A DNA stretch of 64,000 nucleotides from Streptomyces sp. Ag109_O5-10 (GTDB lineage: Bacteria; Actinomycetota; Actinomycetes; Streptomycetales; Streptomycetaceae), in assembly GCF_900105755.1 (NCBI RefSeq), contig NZ_FNTQ01000001.1, positions 1,302,001 through 1,366,000 on the forward strand, in the 5' to 3' direction. Shown piece after piece: positions 18,276 to 27,268 of this stretch (its first letter is position 1; every line of letters begins with the position of its first letter). A program made the position numbers and the translations under genes. Under the pieces are notes generated by a model. That model was given only the letters and a program-made list of their open reading frames with translations. It was not told the DNA's origin and did not search any database.

Positions 18276-19412
18276 ATGGACACCTTGAACCTCATCACGT
18301 CCGTCAGGACGCTCACGGTGGTCGCGGCCCTGGCCATGGCCCCGCTGCTGCCCGTCACCGCGCAGGCCGCGGCCCAGGACACCTCGTGCGGGGTGCTGGC
18401 CTCCGGCGCCTCGGCCACCGCGCAGGCCGCCGTCCAGGCGGCCTGTTCCCAGGTCGGCGTCTGGTACAGCTGGGGCGGAGGGCACGGTGCCACGCCCGGT
18501 GCCACGTACGGCTACTACGACGGCTCCGACCCGGACAGCCTGCACGACGACGAGCGCATGGGCTTCGACTGTTCGGGCCTGATGCGGTACGCGTACTACC
18601 GGGCGACCGGCTCCGACCTTCTCGACGGCACCGCCGACGACCAGTTCCACAGCCCGCAGGCCGCGGCCCGCTTCTCGGCCGGCCAGGGCACCGCCCCGCT
18701 GGTGCCGGGTGACCTGATGTTCTGGGGCAGCGGGTACATCCACCATGTCGCCATGTACCTGGGCGCGGGGCAGATGGTCGAGGCGTACGAATCGGGCACC
18801 CACATCCGGGTGACGCCGGTCCGCACGGGCGGCGACTACGCGGGCGCGATCCGCGTCAACCCGTCCGGCACGCCGATTCCCCCGCCCGCGAACGGCGGGT
18901 CGACCTTCCAGACCTGGGGCACGGGGGTGCACACGCACTCCACGCCGAGCGTGCACGCCTCGGTCGTCGACACCTTCGCCGGCCCCACGCAGGTCTCCGT
19001 CCAGTGCCAGGAGCACGCGGAGGAGGTGAGCGCCGAGGGCTACACCAACGACATCTGGGCCAAGCTGGCCGACGGGTCCTGGATGACCAACATCTACCTC
19101 AAGGGCCCGGCGGAGCTGCCCGGCATCCCGGACTGCGGCGGCGACAACCCGCCGCCGCCGAGCGGGGGCAGCACGGCGTTCCTCACCTGGAGCACGGGCG
19201 TGCGCACGCACAGCGAGCCGCACGTGAACGCCGATGTCGTCGACTACTTCCCGCAGCCGACGACGGTCAACGTGGTCTGCCAGGCGCACGCCGAGAAGGT
19301 CACCGCCGAGGGGTACACCAACGACGCGTGGTCCAAGCTGACCAACGGCGCGTGGATGACGAACATCTACATCGAGGGCCCGGCCTGGCTGCCGGGGGTC
19401 GCGACCTGCTGA
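18276..19412 (+). CDS. Secreted NlpC/P60 hydrolase with two C-terminal SH3-like repeats
   Basis: A protein of 378 residues. A Sec signal peptide is followed by AQAAAQD. The NlpC/P60 domain spans ~35-205, with the catalytic Cys in FDCSGLMRYAYY and the catalytic His in GYIHHVAMYLG. Two ~75-residue tandem repeats follow a Pro-rich linker; each opens with a tryptophan motif (TWGTGVHTHS, TWSTGVRTHS) and ends in WMTNIYLKGP or WMTNIYIEGP with a conserved Cys pair. These are probably wall-binding SH3-like domains. The start is uncertain: the AAGGA box at 18273-18277 overlaps the ATG at 18276, and a TTG at 18285 is better spaced from it. The protein likely cleaves peptidoglycan stem peptides outside the cell. 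Confidence 0.88.
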   Translation: MDTLNLITSVRTLTVVAALAMAPLLPVTAQAAAQDTSCGVLASGASATAQAAVQAACSQVGVWYSWGGGHGATPGATYGYYDGSDPDSLHDDERMGFDCSGLMRYAYYRATGSDLLDGTADDQFHSPQAAARFSAGQGTAPLVPGDLMFWGSGYIHHVAMYLGAGQMVEAYESGTHIRVTPVRTGGDYAGAIRVNPSGTPIPPPANGGSTFQTWGTGVHTHSTPSVHASVVDTFAGPTQVSVQCQEHAEEVSAEGYTNDIWAKLADGSWMTNIYLKGPAELPGIPDCGGDNPPPPSGGSTAFLTWSTGVRTHSEPHVNADVVDYFPQPTTVNVVCQAHAEKVTAEGYTNDAWSKLTNGAWMTNIYIEGPAWLPGVATC

Positions 19413-19427
19413 TCCGGACCCGGCTGC

Positions 19428-19453
19428 GGGGGGCCCGCCGAGGCGGGCACCCC
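19428..19453. terminator. Terminator hairpin between convergent genes
   Basis: The left arm GGGGGGCCCGCC (19428-19439) pairs with GGCGGGCACCCC (19442-19453) with a 2-nt loop and one mismatch. It lies 15 bp after the NlpC/P60 stop and just beyond the 3' end of the convergent PadR gene. Confidence 0.65.
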
Positions 19454-19462
19454 ATGGGCCGC

Positions 19463-20041
19463 CTATTCACTTTGTTGTGTATGCCGAGCCGCCCGCTGCG
19501 CCAGCCTCCGCAGGGCCAGGTCCCCCCACTGGAGGTTCTCCCGCTCGAAGGACATCCCGCGCAGCAGGGTGAGGTAGGGGCCGACGCGCTCGGCCTCGGC
19601 GAAGTACGCCTCCTCGGAGCGGCCGGCGAGCAGGCGCTGCCGGATCCGCTCGTAGCGGGCGAGTTTGGCGGCGGCCCACTCCATGCGCCCGGCGACGGCG
19701 GTCCGGACCGCCTCGATGTCACCGGCGTCCGCGCACTGCACCTTGACCAGCAGCTCGTCGCGGACCACCGCGGGGCGCCCGGGGGGTGCGGAGGTGTAGG
19801 CGCGTACCGCCTCGCGGCCGGCGTCCGTCAGCGAGAACAGCCGCTTGTTGGGCCTGCGTTCCTGCTCGACGACGCGGGCGGCGACCAGCCCGTCCGCCTC
19901 CATGCGCTCCAGTTCGCGGTAGAGCTGCTGGGGCGTCGCCGTCCAGAAGTTGGCGACCGTCGCGTCGAACTGCTTCGCGAGGTCGTACCCGGAGGCCTCG
20001 CCCTCCAGGAGGGCGGCCATCAGCGCGTTCCGCAGAGCCAT
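19463..20041 (-). CDS. PadR-family transcriptional regulator
   Basis: A protein of 192 residues. The N-terminal PadR winged helix begins ALRNALMAALLEGEASGYDLAKQF, with the recognition region TPQQLYRELERMEADGLV. A C-terminal Vir-type helical dimerisation domain (residues ~100-180) makes it a two-domain PadR. PadR proteins repress a neighbouring gene until a small, often aromatic, ligand binds. The divergent gene encodes a SnoaL-like protein, and a near-palindrome in the 53-bp gap is the likely operator. Confidence 0.9.
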   Translation of the reverse strand: MALRNALMAALLEGEASGYDLAKQFDATVANFWTATPQQLYRELERMEADGLVAARVVEQERRPNKRLFSLTDAGREAVRAYTSAPPGRPAVVRDELLVKVQCADAGDIEAVRTAVAGRMEWAAAKLARYERIRQRLLAGRSEEAYFAEAERVGPYLTLLRGMSFERENLQWGDLALRRLAQRAARHTQQSE

Positions 20042-20061
20042 GGGAGCACGCTAGCATGCGC

Positions 20062-20081
20062 CTACTCAACTTTTTGACTAG
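20062..20081. promoter_or_regulatory. Candidate PadR operator
   Basis: CTACTCAA (20062-20069) and TTGACTAG (20074-20081) form an inverted repeat matching 7 of 8 positions with a 4-bp spacer. It lies in the 53-bp gap between the divergent PadR and SnoaL-like genes, overlapping where both promoters must be. Confidence 0.6.
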
Positions 20082-20094
20082 GTGAGGTGGACCC

Positions 20095-20508
20095 ATGCAT
20101 TCCGCGCACCCCGTGCACCCCTTCCGCAAGGCCGTCGAGAACGGCGACATGGCCGCCGTGGCCGCCCAGCTCGCCGACGACGTCGTCTTCACCAGCCCGG
20201 TCGCCTTCAAGCCGTATCAGGGCAAGCCGGTCACGGCCGCGATCCTGCGCGCGGTGTCGCAGGTGTTCGAGGACTTCACCTACGTACGGGAGATCGCGAA
20301 CCCGGACGGCCGCGACCACGCCTTCGTGTTCACGGCCACGGTCGCCGGCAAGCAGCTCCAGGGCTGCGATTTCCTGCACTTCGACGAGGACGGGAAGATC
20401 GACGAGTTCACGGTGATGGTGCGCCCGCTGTCGGCCGCGCAGGCGCTGTCCGAGGCGATGGGCGCCCGGTTCGAGCAGATCGCCCAGGAGGCGTCCGCCG
20501 CGCGGTGA
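20095..20508 (+). CDS. SnoaL-like (NTF2-fold) protein
   Basis: A protein of 137 residues, starting at an ATG preceded by GGTGAGG. The sequence has the SnoaL-like pattern: an N-terminal helix pair (FRKAVENGDMAAVAAQLADDVVFTSP), then beta strands with CDFLHFDEDGKIDEFTVMVRP near the C-terminus. Family members act as isomerases, cyclases or small-molecule-binding proteins; no substrate can be inferred. It is divergently paired with PadR, which probably represses it. Confidence 0.82.
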   Translation: MHSAHPVHPFRKAVENGDMAAVAAQLADDVVFTSPVAFKPYQGKPVTAAILRAVSQVFEDFTYVREIANPDGRDHAFVFTATVAGKQLQGCDFLHFDEDGKIDEFTVMVRPLSAAQALSEAMGARFEQIAQEASAAR

Positions 20509-20696
20509 CCCCCACGGAGCACGGCGCCGCTCGGTACCGCCCGTCCGGAGTCCGGCCGGTGAGGCCGTCGCGCAGGCCCGCGCGGGAGGAGACACCGGGC
20601 TTCGGGAAGGCGCCGCACAGATGGGCGGCCGCCGCGCACCAGGACCGCGGGCCGGGTCGGCGGACGGTCGCGGGGTGCGGCGGGGGGGCCGCCCGC

Positions 20697-22436
20697 CTAC
20701 GGCTGCCCCGGCTCCTTCACGACCGGCACCCGCCACACCAGCGTCGTTCCCCCGCCCCCGGGCTCCCCGGGACAGTCCCAGTCCAGCCGGCCGCCGAGTT
20801 CCGCCGCGCGTTCCGCCATGTTCCGCAACCCGCTGCGCCGGCCCCCCGGCGGGATACCCACCCCGTCGTCCCTCACCGTCAGCACCAACTCCCGCCCGTC
20901 GGTCTCCACGACCACCTCCACACGGCCGGCGCGCGCATGCCGGGCCACGTTCGTCAGCGCCTCGGACAAAACCGCCACCGCATGGTCAGCGACCTCCCCG
21001 GACACATCCGTGTCCAGCAGCCCCTCCATCCGCACGCTCGGCGCGAACCCCAGCGCCGAAGCCGCCTCACCGGCCACCCGCACCGCACGCGCCCGCAACC
21101 CACTGCCCACACCACCCTCCCGCGCCCGCAACCCGAAAATCGTCGACCTGATGATCTTGATGGTCTCGTCCAGATCATCCACCGCCCGCAACACCCGCTC
21201 CGCAGCCTCCGAATGCTCGATGAAACGCCCCGCACTCTGCAACGTCATCCCCGTCGCGAACAACCGCTGAATCGCCAGATCATGCAGATCACGCGCGATC
21301 CGATCACGATCCTTCAGCACCGCGATCTCCTCCGCGTCCCGCCGCCGCTCCGCCAACTCCATCGCCAAAGCCGCCTGCGCCGCGAACACCTCAAGCGGCT
21401 CGGTCTCCTTCACCGTGAACAACGGCCCACCCGCCTCACGCGCCAGCAACACCACACCCCGCACCCCCGCCTCACCGGTACCGATCGGACTGGCCACCGC
21501 CGGCCCCAGCCCGGCAAACCGCGCCGGCTCCGGCGAAACCCGCTCGTCACGCACCACATCCACACTCGTCACCAACGCACCCCGCCCGAACGCCAACCCC
21601 ATCAACGTCCGATCCGGCGAAAGCACCAACCCCCGATGCGCCTCCGCATCCACACCCACCGCGACCACCACCGTGAGCGAGTCCGTCTCCGCCACCGGGA
21701 CCGCGACCGCGGCCAACGCCGAACCCGTGATCTCCCTCGCCTGCTCGGCGATCAACCCGAGAGCCCCAGCACCCGGACCACCCGACATCAGACTGTTCGT
21801 GATCTCCGCACTCGCCCGCAACCAACGCTCACGCAGCCGCGACTCCTCATACAACCGGGCATTGTCGATCGCCACCCCCGCCGCCACCGCCAGCGTCGAC
21901 GTCACCGACACATCCTCCTCGTCGAACTGACCCCCACCCCGCTTCTCCGTCAGATACAGATTGCCGAAAACCTGCTCACGCACCCGGATCGGAACCCCAA
22001 GGAAAGAGTTCATCGGCGGATGATTCGGCGGGAAACCATACGAAGCCGGATGCCCGGACAACTTCGCCAGCCGCAACGGCTCCGGCTCACGGATCAACTC
22101 ACCGAGAATCCCATGACCCTCCGGAAAAGAACCGATCCGGGCGATCTCCTCCTCACTCACCCCCACCGTGTGAAACGCCGACAACCGCCTGCCGTCCGGC
22201 CCGATCACACCCAACGCCCCGTACTCGGCATCCACCAGCACCGCCGCCGCCTCCACGATGCTCCGCAGCACCTGCTCCAGATCCAACTCCCGGCCCACCG
22301 AGAGCACCGCCTCCAGCAGACTGTGCACCCGATCCCGAGTACCACGCGCCGCATCCAGCCGCGCCTGCAACTCCCCCAGCAACTCATCCAGCCTGAGCTG
22401 CGGCAACCGCACCCGGGCCGCCTCATCACCCTCCAC
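20697..22436 (-). CDS. devS: DevS/DosS-like heme-GAF sensor histidine kinase
   Basis: A protein of 579 residues, essentially DosS length, from a GTG at 22436 with GGGAGGAG just upstream. GAF-A spans ~40-195 and carries GFPPNHPPMNSFLGVP. The His near residue 139 and the Tyr near 161 (NLYLT) line up with the heme-ligand His149 and distal Tyr171 of M. tuberculosis DosS. GAF-B spans ~215-355. The HisKA_3 dimerisation box DRIARDLHDLAIQRLF puts the phospho-His near 385, and the ATPase domain ends with GLRNMAERAAELGG. It probably senses O2, NO or redox state in the cytoplasm. Its cognate regulator seems to be the DevR-like protein 9.3 kb away rather than an adjacent gene. Confidence 0.9.
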   Translation of the reverse strand: MEGDEAARVRLPQLRLDELLGELQARLDAARGTRDRVHSLLEAVLSVGRELDLEQVLRSIVEAAAVLVDAEYGALGVIGPDGRRLSAFHTVGVSEEEIARIGSFPEGHGILGELIREPEPLRLAKLSGHPASYGFPPNHPPMNSFLGVPIRVREQVFGNLYLTEKRGGGQFDEEDVSVTSTLAVAAGVAIDNARLYEESRLRERWLRASAEITNSLMSGGPGAGALGLIAEQAREITGSALAAVAVPVAETDSLTVVVAVGVDAEAHRGLVLSPDRTLMGLAFGRGALVTSVDVVRDERVSPEPARFAGLGPAVASPIGTGEAGVRGVVLLAREAGGPLFTVKETEPLEVFAAQAALAMELAERRRDAEEIAVLKDRDRIARDLHDLAIQRLFATGMTLQSAGRFIEHSEAAERVLRAVDDLDETIKIIRSTIFGLRAREGGVGSGLRARAVRVAGEAASALGFAPSVRMEGLLDTDVSGEVADHAVAVLSEALTNVARHARAGRVEVVVETDGRELVLTVRDDGVGIPPGGRRSGLRNMAERAAELGGRLDWDCPGEPGGGGTTLVWRVPVVKEPGQP

Positions 22437-22758
22437 CGCACTCCTCCCGACCCCGTCCACCCACACACCGGCAGGCCCGGTCAACGCCCACCGTAATGCG
22501 AGCCGACCGGCGTGGACATCCGGATCGGGCAAGTCGGGCGGGCGTCCGCGCGGCGCGGCGGACAGCACCGGAAGGGAGGCTCCGCAACGGGTGCGCCGCC
22601 CGGGGCGCAAGGGCCGACCGGTCCCGAACGGATGGCCATCGGCACCTGCCACCGGGCACGGGCCGGGAGGAGACTGGGCTCAGGAGCGGCACCGGTCCCC
22701 CGCGGTGTCGCTCCGCGCCGCCTCGGCCACGGGGAGTACCGCGCGAGCGCGGCGGGGG
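22437..22758. other. 322-bp region upstream of the kinase gene
   Basis: The region lies between the kinase start and the end of the PPOX gene, both on the minus strand, so it holds the kinase promoter. I see no palindrome or clear promoter hexamers; overlapping open frames are codon-poor. Confidence 0.4.
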
Positions 22759-23199
22759 TCACGGGATGGGGTCCAGACCGTACCGGGTGCGGCCGCCGGT
22801 CAGTTCCCTTCCGGTGACGAGTTCCGGCAAGATGCGGACGAAGACCTCCCGCGGTGACGGAACCCAGGACCGCGGGCCGTCCAGGACGAGCCTCGCGTGT
22901 TCGCCGGGGTCCCTGACCACGGCCGCACGGCCGGTCACGACGACGCTCCAGCCGGCCTGCGCGACGGCGTCGACCTCGTCGGCCTCGAAGGCGACGATCG
23001 AACCGTCGACGGCCCGCACCAGCTCCGAGGCCTCCGACGTGCGCAGGACCACCGCCCCGTCCCGGTCCAGGCGGAAGTTGACGGGCAGCACGGCCGGCAG
23101 CGCCCCGCGCGTGTGGACGATGCGGCCGACCGGCACCGCGCCGAGCAGCCGCAGGCACTCCTCCCGGTCGAGTTCACGGAATCCGTCGTTGGCGTACAT
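22759..23199 (-). CDS. PPOX-fold (pyridoxamine 5'-phosphate oxidase-like) flavin-binding protein
   Basis: A protein of 146 residues. It begins MYANDGFRELDREECLRLL and continues with GRIVHTRGALPAVLPVNFRLD and a TGRAAVVRDPGE strand, the pattern of actinobacterial PPOX-class split-barrel proteins. These bind FMN or F420, and several belong to the DosR dormancy regulon of mycobacteria. Placement next to the DevS-like kinase supports a similar role. The substrate is unknown. Confidence 0.85.
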   Translation of the reverse strand: MYANDGFRELDREECLRLLGAVPVGRIVHTRGALPAVLPVNFRLDRDGAVVLRTSEASELVRAVDGSIVAFEADEVDAVAQAGWSVVVTGRAAVVRDPGEHARLVLDGPRSWVPSPREVFVRILPELVTGRELTGGRTRYGLDPIP

Positions 23200-23224
23200 C
23201 GGCCGTCCCGTCTCCTACTTCTGG

Positions 23225-23280
23225 CACGACAGCTCTCTCACGGCAGCTCTCCCACGACACCTCTCGCACGGCGGCGGCTC
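23225..23280. repeat. Tandem array of 14-bp units
   Basis: Four consecutive 14-bp units start CACGACAGCTCTCT, CACGGCAGCTCTCC, CACGACACCTCTCG and CACGGCGGCGGCTC. The first three differ from each other at only two to four positions; the fourth is diverged. The array sits in the 359-bp gap between the PPOX gene and the STAS gene. Confidence 0.75.
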
Positions 23281-23412
23281 CGCGTACGACGCCGCCGGGA
23301 CTCCGTCGGTGTGGCTCTGCAGCTCCAGCCTGTCCCGGCCCGGCGGGGTCCGCTTGGGCCGGTCGGCCCCCGCCGGTCGCCGGACGGTCCCTTCCGTGCC
23401 GGAGCGCCGCAG

Positions 23413-23508
23413 GACGGACCGCCCGGCACCGCAGGAGACGGGCCCTCCGGCATACCTCGGGACGGGCCGTCCGGCATACCTCAGGACGGGCCGTCCGGGG
23501 CGCCGAGG
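23413..23508. repeat. Tandem array of 24-bp units
   Basis: Four 24-bp units start at 23413, 23437, 23461 and 23485, each opening GACGGRCC. The two central copies differ at only two positions (GACGGGCCCTCCGG... versus GACGGGCCGTCCGG...); the outer ones are more diverged. The array ends 51 bp before the STAS gene start, so it lies in or near its promoter. Confidence 0.8.
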
Positions 23509-23558
23509 GGGCCGAACGGCCCTTCCACGCGACCCGCCGGCTGGACTTCGCTCTTCTC

Positions 23559-23939
23559 ATGGCCGACAACCACACGAGGTCCGCGACGTACCGCACGACC
23601 CGTACCGACGGGGGGCCCACCGTCGTGACCCTGCACGGCGACCTCGACCTGCTGGCGGTTCCGGTCCTCTCCGTGGCCCTGGACGACCTGACGTCCGGTG
23701 CGGAGCCCGATCTGGTGCTCGACCTGGGTCCCGTCTCGTTCATCGACTGCTCCGGCCTCGGCCTCCTGTGCCGGGCCCGCAACCGGGTCCGGTACCGCGT
23801 CGGCAGACTGCGCCTGGTCACGCCGGACGACGACTTCCGCAGCCTGCTGCGCCGCACGGGGCTGGGTGACGCGTTCGAGCTGTATCCCGGCCTCCCCGAG
23901 GCCCTCGCCGGCGGGGACGCCTCCGTCCCGGTCGCCTGA
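23559..23939 (+). CDS. STAS-domain anti-sigma factor antagonist
   Basis: A protein of 126 residues with a single STAS domain. The strand VVTLHGDLDLLAVPVLSVAL and the phospho-acceptor loop FIDCSGLGLLCRARN (Ser near residue 69) are typical of SpoIIAA/RsbV-like antagonists. In the usual cycle the unphosphorylated form binds an anti-sigma kinase and frees a stress sigma factor. No kinase partner is adjacent. The start used gives the normal N-terminus, although the RBS is weak. Tandem repeats upstream may affect its expression. Confidence 0.88.
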   Translation: MADNHTRSATYRTTRTDGGPTVVTLHGDLDLLAVPVLSVALDDLTSGAEPDLVLDLGPVSFIDCSGLGLLCRARNRVRYRVGRLRLVTPDDDFRSLLRRTGLGDAFELYPGLPEALAGGDASVPVA

Positions 23940-23960
23940 CCGGGACGGGGCCGGTGCCGT

Positions 23961-26345
23961 TCAGCCGTTCCAGGTCCAGTCGGCGACCTCGGGCAGGTCG
24001 GTGCCGTGCTCGCGGATCCAGGCCCGGTGGCGGGTGCGGGCGTCGGCCATCTGCTGGCGGACGGCGGCGGCCCGGACCGCGAGGCCGGGCACCCGGTCGA
24101 TGACGTCCATGACCAGCCGGTAGCGGTCCAGGTCGTTGCGGACGACCATGTCGAACGGCGTGGTGGTGGTCCCCGACTCCTTGTAACCGCGCACGTGCAG
24201 GTGCTGGTGCCCGGTGCGGCGGTAGGTGAGACGGTGGATCAGCCAGGGGTAGCCGTGGTAGGCGAAGATCACCGGCTTGTCGGCGGTGAACAGGCCGTCG
24301 TACTCGAAGTCGCTCATCCCGTGCGGGTGCTCGTCCTTCGGGAGCAGCCTCGTCATGTCGACGACGTTCACCACCCGCACGACCAGCTGCGGCAGCTGCC
24401 GGCGCAGCAGCTGGGCGGCGGCGAGCACCTCCTGGGTGGGCACGTCACCGGCGCAGGCCAGCACCACGTCGGGCTCGCGGGTGCCGTCCCCGGTTCCGGC
24501 CCACTCCCAGATCCCGGCACCGCGCGCGCAGTGCACGCGGGCCTCGTCCATGGAGAGCCAGTCGAAGCAGGGCTGCTTGCCGGCCACGATCACGTTGACG
24601 TAGTCCCGGCTGCGCAGCGCGTGGTCCGCCACCGAGAGCAGGGTGTTGGCGTCCGGCGGCAGGTAGACGCGGACGACCTCCGGGCTCTTGTTGAGGACGT
24701 GGTCGACGAACCCGGGGTCCTGGTGCGAGAACCCGTTGTGGTCCTGGCGCCAGACATGGGACGTGAGCAGGTAGTTGAGGGAGGCGATGGGCGCCCGCCA
24801 GGACAACTGCCTGGACGTCTTGAGCCACTTGATGTGCTGGTTGACCATCGAGTCGACGATGTGCACGAACGCCTCGTAGCAGGAGAACAGCCCGTGCCGG
24901 CCGGTGAGGAGATAGCCCTCCAGCCAGCCCTGGCAGGTGTGTTCGGAGAGGATCTCCATCACCCGGCCGTGCCGGTCCAGGTGCTCGTCCACCGGCAGCA
25001 GTTCGGCCTGCCAGGCCTTCCCACTGGCGCCGTAGACGGCCTGGAGCCGGTTGGAGGCGGTCTCGTCCGGGCCCACCAGGCGGAAGTCCCGGCGCGCCCC
25101 GGTGTCCTTCATGACCTGCTCCAGCAGGTCGCCGAGGACCCGGGTGGGTTCGTGCAGGGCCGTACCGGGCTTGTCGACGGGGACGGCGAACTCGTCGAGG
25201 TCGGCCAGGGGCAGGTCGCGGACGAGCAGCCCGCCGTTGGCGTGGGGCGACGCGCCCAGACGCCGCTCTCCCTCGGGGACGCAGGCCAGCACGTCGGCGA
25301 CCGGCCGCCCGTCGGGCCCGAAGAGCTCCTCGGGCCGGTAGGACCGCAGCCACGCCTCCAGCTGCCGCAGGTGCTCGGGGTTCTCGCGGACGCCGGCCAG
25401 CGGAACCTGGTGGGCCCGCCAGGTGCCCTCGACGGGGACACCGTCCACCTCGGCCGGCCCCGTCCAGCCCTTCGGCGTCCGCAGCACGATCACCGGCCAG
25501 TGCACGCGCTCGCTGATCCCCTCCTCACGCGCCGAGCGCTGCATCACGGCGATCCTGTCCAGCGCGTCGTCCATCGCCGCCGCCATGGCCCGGTGGACCT
25601 CGTGCGGGTCGTCGCCCGTGACGTGGATCGGCTCGTGGCCGTAGCCGCGCAGCAGTTCGTCCAGTTCGGACTCGGGCAGGCGGGCCAGCACGGTCGGGTT
25701 CGCGATCTTGTAGCCGTTCAGGTGCAGGATCGGCAGGACGGCGCCGTCACGGACCGGGTCGAGGAACTTGTTCGAATGCCAGGAGGCGGCCAGCGGCCCG
25801 GTCTCCGCCTCGCCGTCCCCGATCACACAGGCCACCAGCAGGTCCGGGTTGTCGAGCGCCGCGCCGTAGGCGTGGGAGAGGGAGTAGCCGAGCTCGCCGC
25901 CCTCGTGGATCGAGCCCGGCGTCTCGGGGGCCACGTGGCTGGGCACCCCGCCCGGGAAGGAGAACTGACGGAACAGCAGGCCCATCCCCGCCGCGTCACG
26001 GGACACGTCGGGGTAGGTCTCGCTGTAGCTGCCCTCCAGCCAGGAGTTGGCCAGCACGGACGGACCCCCGTGACCCGGCCCCCACACGCACAGCGCGTCC
26101 AGGCCGCGGGCCCGGATCACCCGGTTGAGGTGGGTGTACACGAGGTTCAGGCCGGGCGAGGTGCCCCAGTGGCCGAGCAGCCGGGGCTTGATGTGCTCGG
26201 GGCGCAGCGGCTCGGTCAGCAGCGGGTTGGACATCAGATAGATCTGGCCCGCCGCCAGGTAGTTGGCGGCACGCCAGTGCGCGTCCAGGGTGCGCACTTC
26301 GTCGTCGGACAGTACGGTGGCGGCCTGGTGTTCGACCTTGGACAT
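23961..26345 (-). CDS. xfp: Xylulose-5-phosphate/fructose-6-phosphate phosphoketolase
   Basis: A protein of 794 residues, the standard family length. Diagnostic segments are present: [43 protein letters not shown], the thiamine-diphosphate motif [11 protein letters not shown], and [17 protein letters not shown] in the second domain. The enzyme cleaves xylulose-5-P (and often fructose-6-P) with phosphate to acetyl phosphate plus a triose or tetrose phosphate, without using NAD. The ATG at 26345 has GGAGT upstream. It is divergent from ppk2 across 42 bp, so the two genes probably share a promoter region. Acetyl phosphate can give ATP via acetate kinase when respiration is limited. Confidence 0.95.
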   Translation of the reverse strand: MSKVEHQAATVLSDDEVRTLDAHWRAANYLAAGQIYLMSNPLLTEPLRPEHIKPRLLGHWGTSPGLNLVYTHLNRVIRARGLDALCVWGPGHGGPSVLANSWLEGSYSETYPDVSRDAAGMGLLFRQFSFPGGVPSHVAPETPGSIHEGGELGYSLSHAYGAALDNPDLLVACVIGDGEAETGPLAASWHSNKFLDPVRDGAVLPILHLNGYKIANPTVLARLPESELDELLRGYGHEPIHVTGDDPHEVHRAMAAAMDDALDRIAVMQRSAREEGISERVHWPVIVLRTPKGWTGPAEVDGVPVEGTWRAHQVPLAGVRENPEHLRQLEAWLRSYRPEELFGPDGRPVADVLACVPEGERRLGASPHANGGLLVRDLPLADLDEFAVPVDKPGTALHEPTRVLGDLLEQVMKDTGARRDFRLVGPDETASNRLQAVYGASGKAWQAELLPVDEHLDRHGRVMEILSEHTCQGWLEGYLLTGRHGLFSCYEAFVHIVDSMVNQHIKWLKTSRQLSWRAPIASLNYLLTSHVWRQDHNGFSHQDPGFVDHVLNKSPEVVRVYLPPDANTLLSVADHALRSRDYVNVIVAGKQPCFDWLSMDEARVHCARGAGIWEWAGTGDGTREPDVVLACAGDVPTQEVLAAAQLLRRQLPQLVVRVVNVVDMTRLLPKDEHPHGMSDFEYDGLFTADKPVIFAYHGYPWLIHRLTYRRTGHQHLHVRGYKESGTTTTPFDMVVRNDLDRYRLVMDVIDRVPGLAVRAAAVRQQMADARTRHRAWIREHGTDLPEVADWTWNG

Positions 26346-26387
26346 CGGAATGACTCCATGGGTAGGTCATCGGGCGGTGGAGGCGGC

Positions 26388-27191
26388 ATGGCCGGCAAGC
26401 AGGCGGCGGAGCTGCCGCGCAAGGTGTACGAGGCGGAACTGCTCCGGTTGCAGACCGAGTTGGTGAAACTGCAGGAATGGGTGCGGGCCACGGGTGCACG
26501 TCTTGTAGTGATCTTCGAGGGACGGGACGCGGCCGGTAAAGGCGGGACGATCAAACGGGTGACAGAGCACCTCAATCCGCGGATCGCCCGGATCGCGGCG
26601 CTGCCGAAGCCCACCGAGCGCGAGCGCACCCAGTGGTACTTCCAGCGGTACGTGGAGCATCTCCCGGCGGCCGGGGAGATCGTGCTGTTCGACCGGTCCT
26701 GGTACAACCGGGCCGGCGTCGAACGCGTCATGGGTTTCTGTACGAAGGAGGAGTACCAGCTCTTCCTGCGGCACTGCCCGATCTTCGAGCGGATGCTGGT
26801 CGAGTCCGGGATCCTGCTGCGCAAGTACTGGTTCTCGGTGAGCGACACCGAGCAGCAGGACCGGTTCCGCAAGCGCCTCGAGGATCCGCTGCGGCGCTGG
26901 AAGCTGTCGCCGATGGACCTGGAGTCGATCACCCACTGGGAGGCGTACTCCCGGGCGAAGGACGAGATGCTGGTCCACACGGACGTCTCGGACGCGCCCT
27001 GGTACCTCGTGGAGAGCGACGACAAGCGCCGGGCCCGGCTGAACATGATGGCCCACCTGCTGTCGACCGTGCCGTACCACGACGTGCCGCCGCCGGTGCT
27101 GGAACTCCCGAAGCGGCCGCCGTCGACCGGCTACGAGCGGCCGCCGAGGGATCTGCAGACCTACGTCCCCGACCACGCGGCGGGCCTCTGA
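26388..27191 (+). CDS. ppk2: Polyphosphate kinase 2
   Basis: A protein of 267 residues from the ATG at 26388, which has GGTGGAGGCGGC upstream; an ATG at 26358 would add a Gly-rich 10-residue leader. One PPK2 domain is visible: Walker A FEGRDAAGKGG near residue 43, the RTQWYFQRYVEHLP lid region, and Walker B VLFDRSWYNRAGVERVMGF. PPK2 enzymes use polyphosphate to phosphorylate nucleoside mono- or diphosphates. The one-domain form does not show whether it acts on NDPs or NMPs. It is divergent from phosphoketolase and lies in the DevS-DevR bracketed block, which fits ATP/GTP supply under energy limitation. Confidence 0.93.
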   Translation: MAGKQAAELPRKVYEAELLRLQTELVKLQEWVRATGARLVVIFEGRDAAGKGGTIKRVTEHLNPRIARIAALPKPTERERTQWYFQRYVEHLPAAGEIVLFDRSWYNRAGVERVMGFCTKEEYQLFLRHCPIFERMLVESGILLRKYWFSVSDTEQQDRFRKRLEDPLRRWKLSPMDLESITHWEAYSRAKDEMLVHTDVSDAPWYLVESDDKRRARLNMMAHLLSTVPYHDVPPPVLELPKRPPSTGYERPPRDLQTYVPDHAAGL

Positions 27192-27268
27192 CCGAGCGGG
27201 TCGCGGGACGGTACCGCCGGGCCGGCCCCGGCCGGACCGGCGGGTGCCTCGGTGGCGGTGCGAAGCAT
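27161..27268 (-). CDS. Possible 35-residue small ORF
   Basis: On the minus strand an ATG at 27268 is preceded by AGGAGGTGAAGGTC, an almost ideal Shine-Dalgarno sequence at good spacing. The peptide begins MLRTATEAPAGPAGAG and ends WSGT. It overlaps the 3' end of ppk2 by 31 bp on the opposite strand. The inverted repeat GGTCC-GAG-GGACC (27307-27319) lies about 40 bp upstream. The peptide matches nothing I recognise and is low-complexity, so coding status is uncertain. Confidence 0.35.
   Translation of the reverse strand: MLRTATEAPAGPAGAGPAVPSRDPLGQRPAAWSGT

Noticed and set aside
24006..27191. A very long plus-strand frame covering the phosphoketolase gene and running into PPK2
   Set aside because: Only the final PPK2 part is real; the rest is the complement of xfp.
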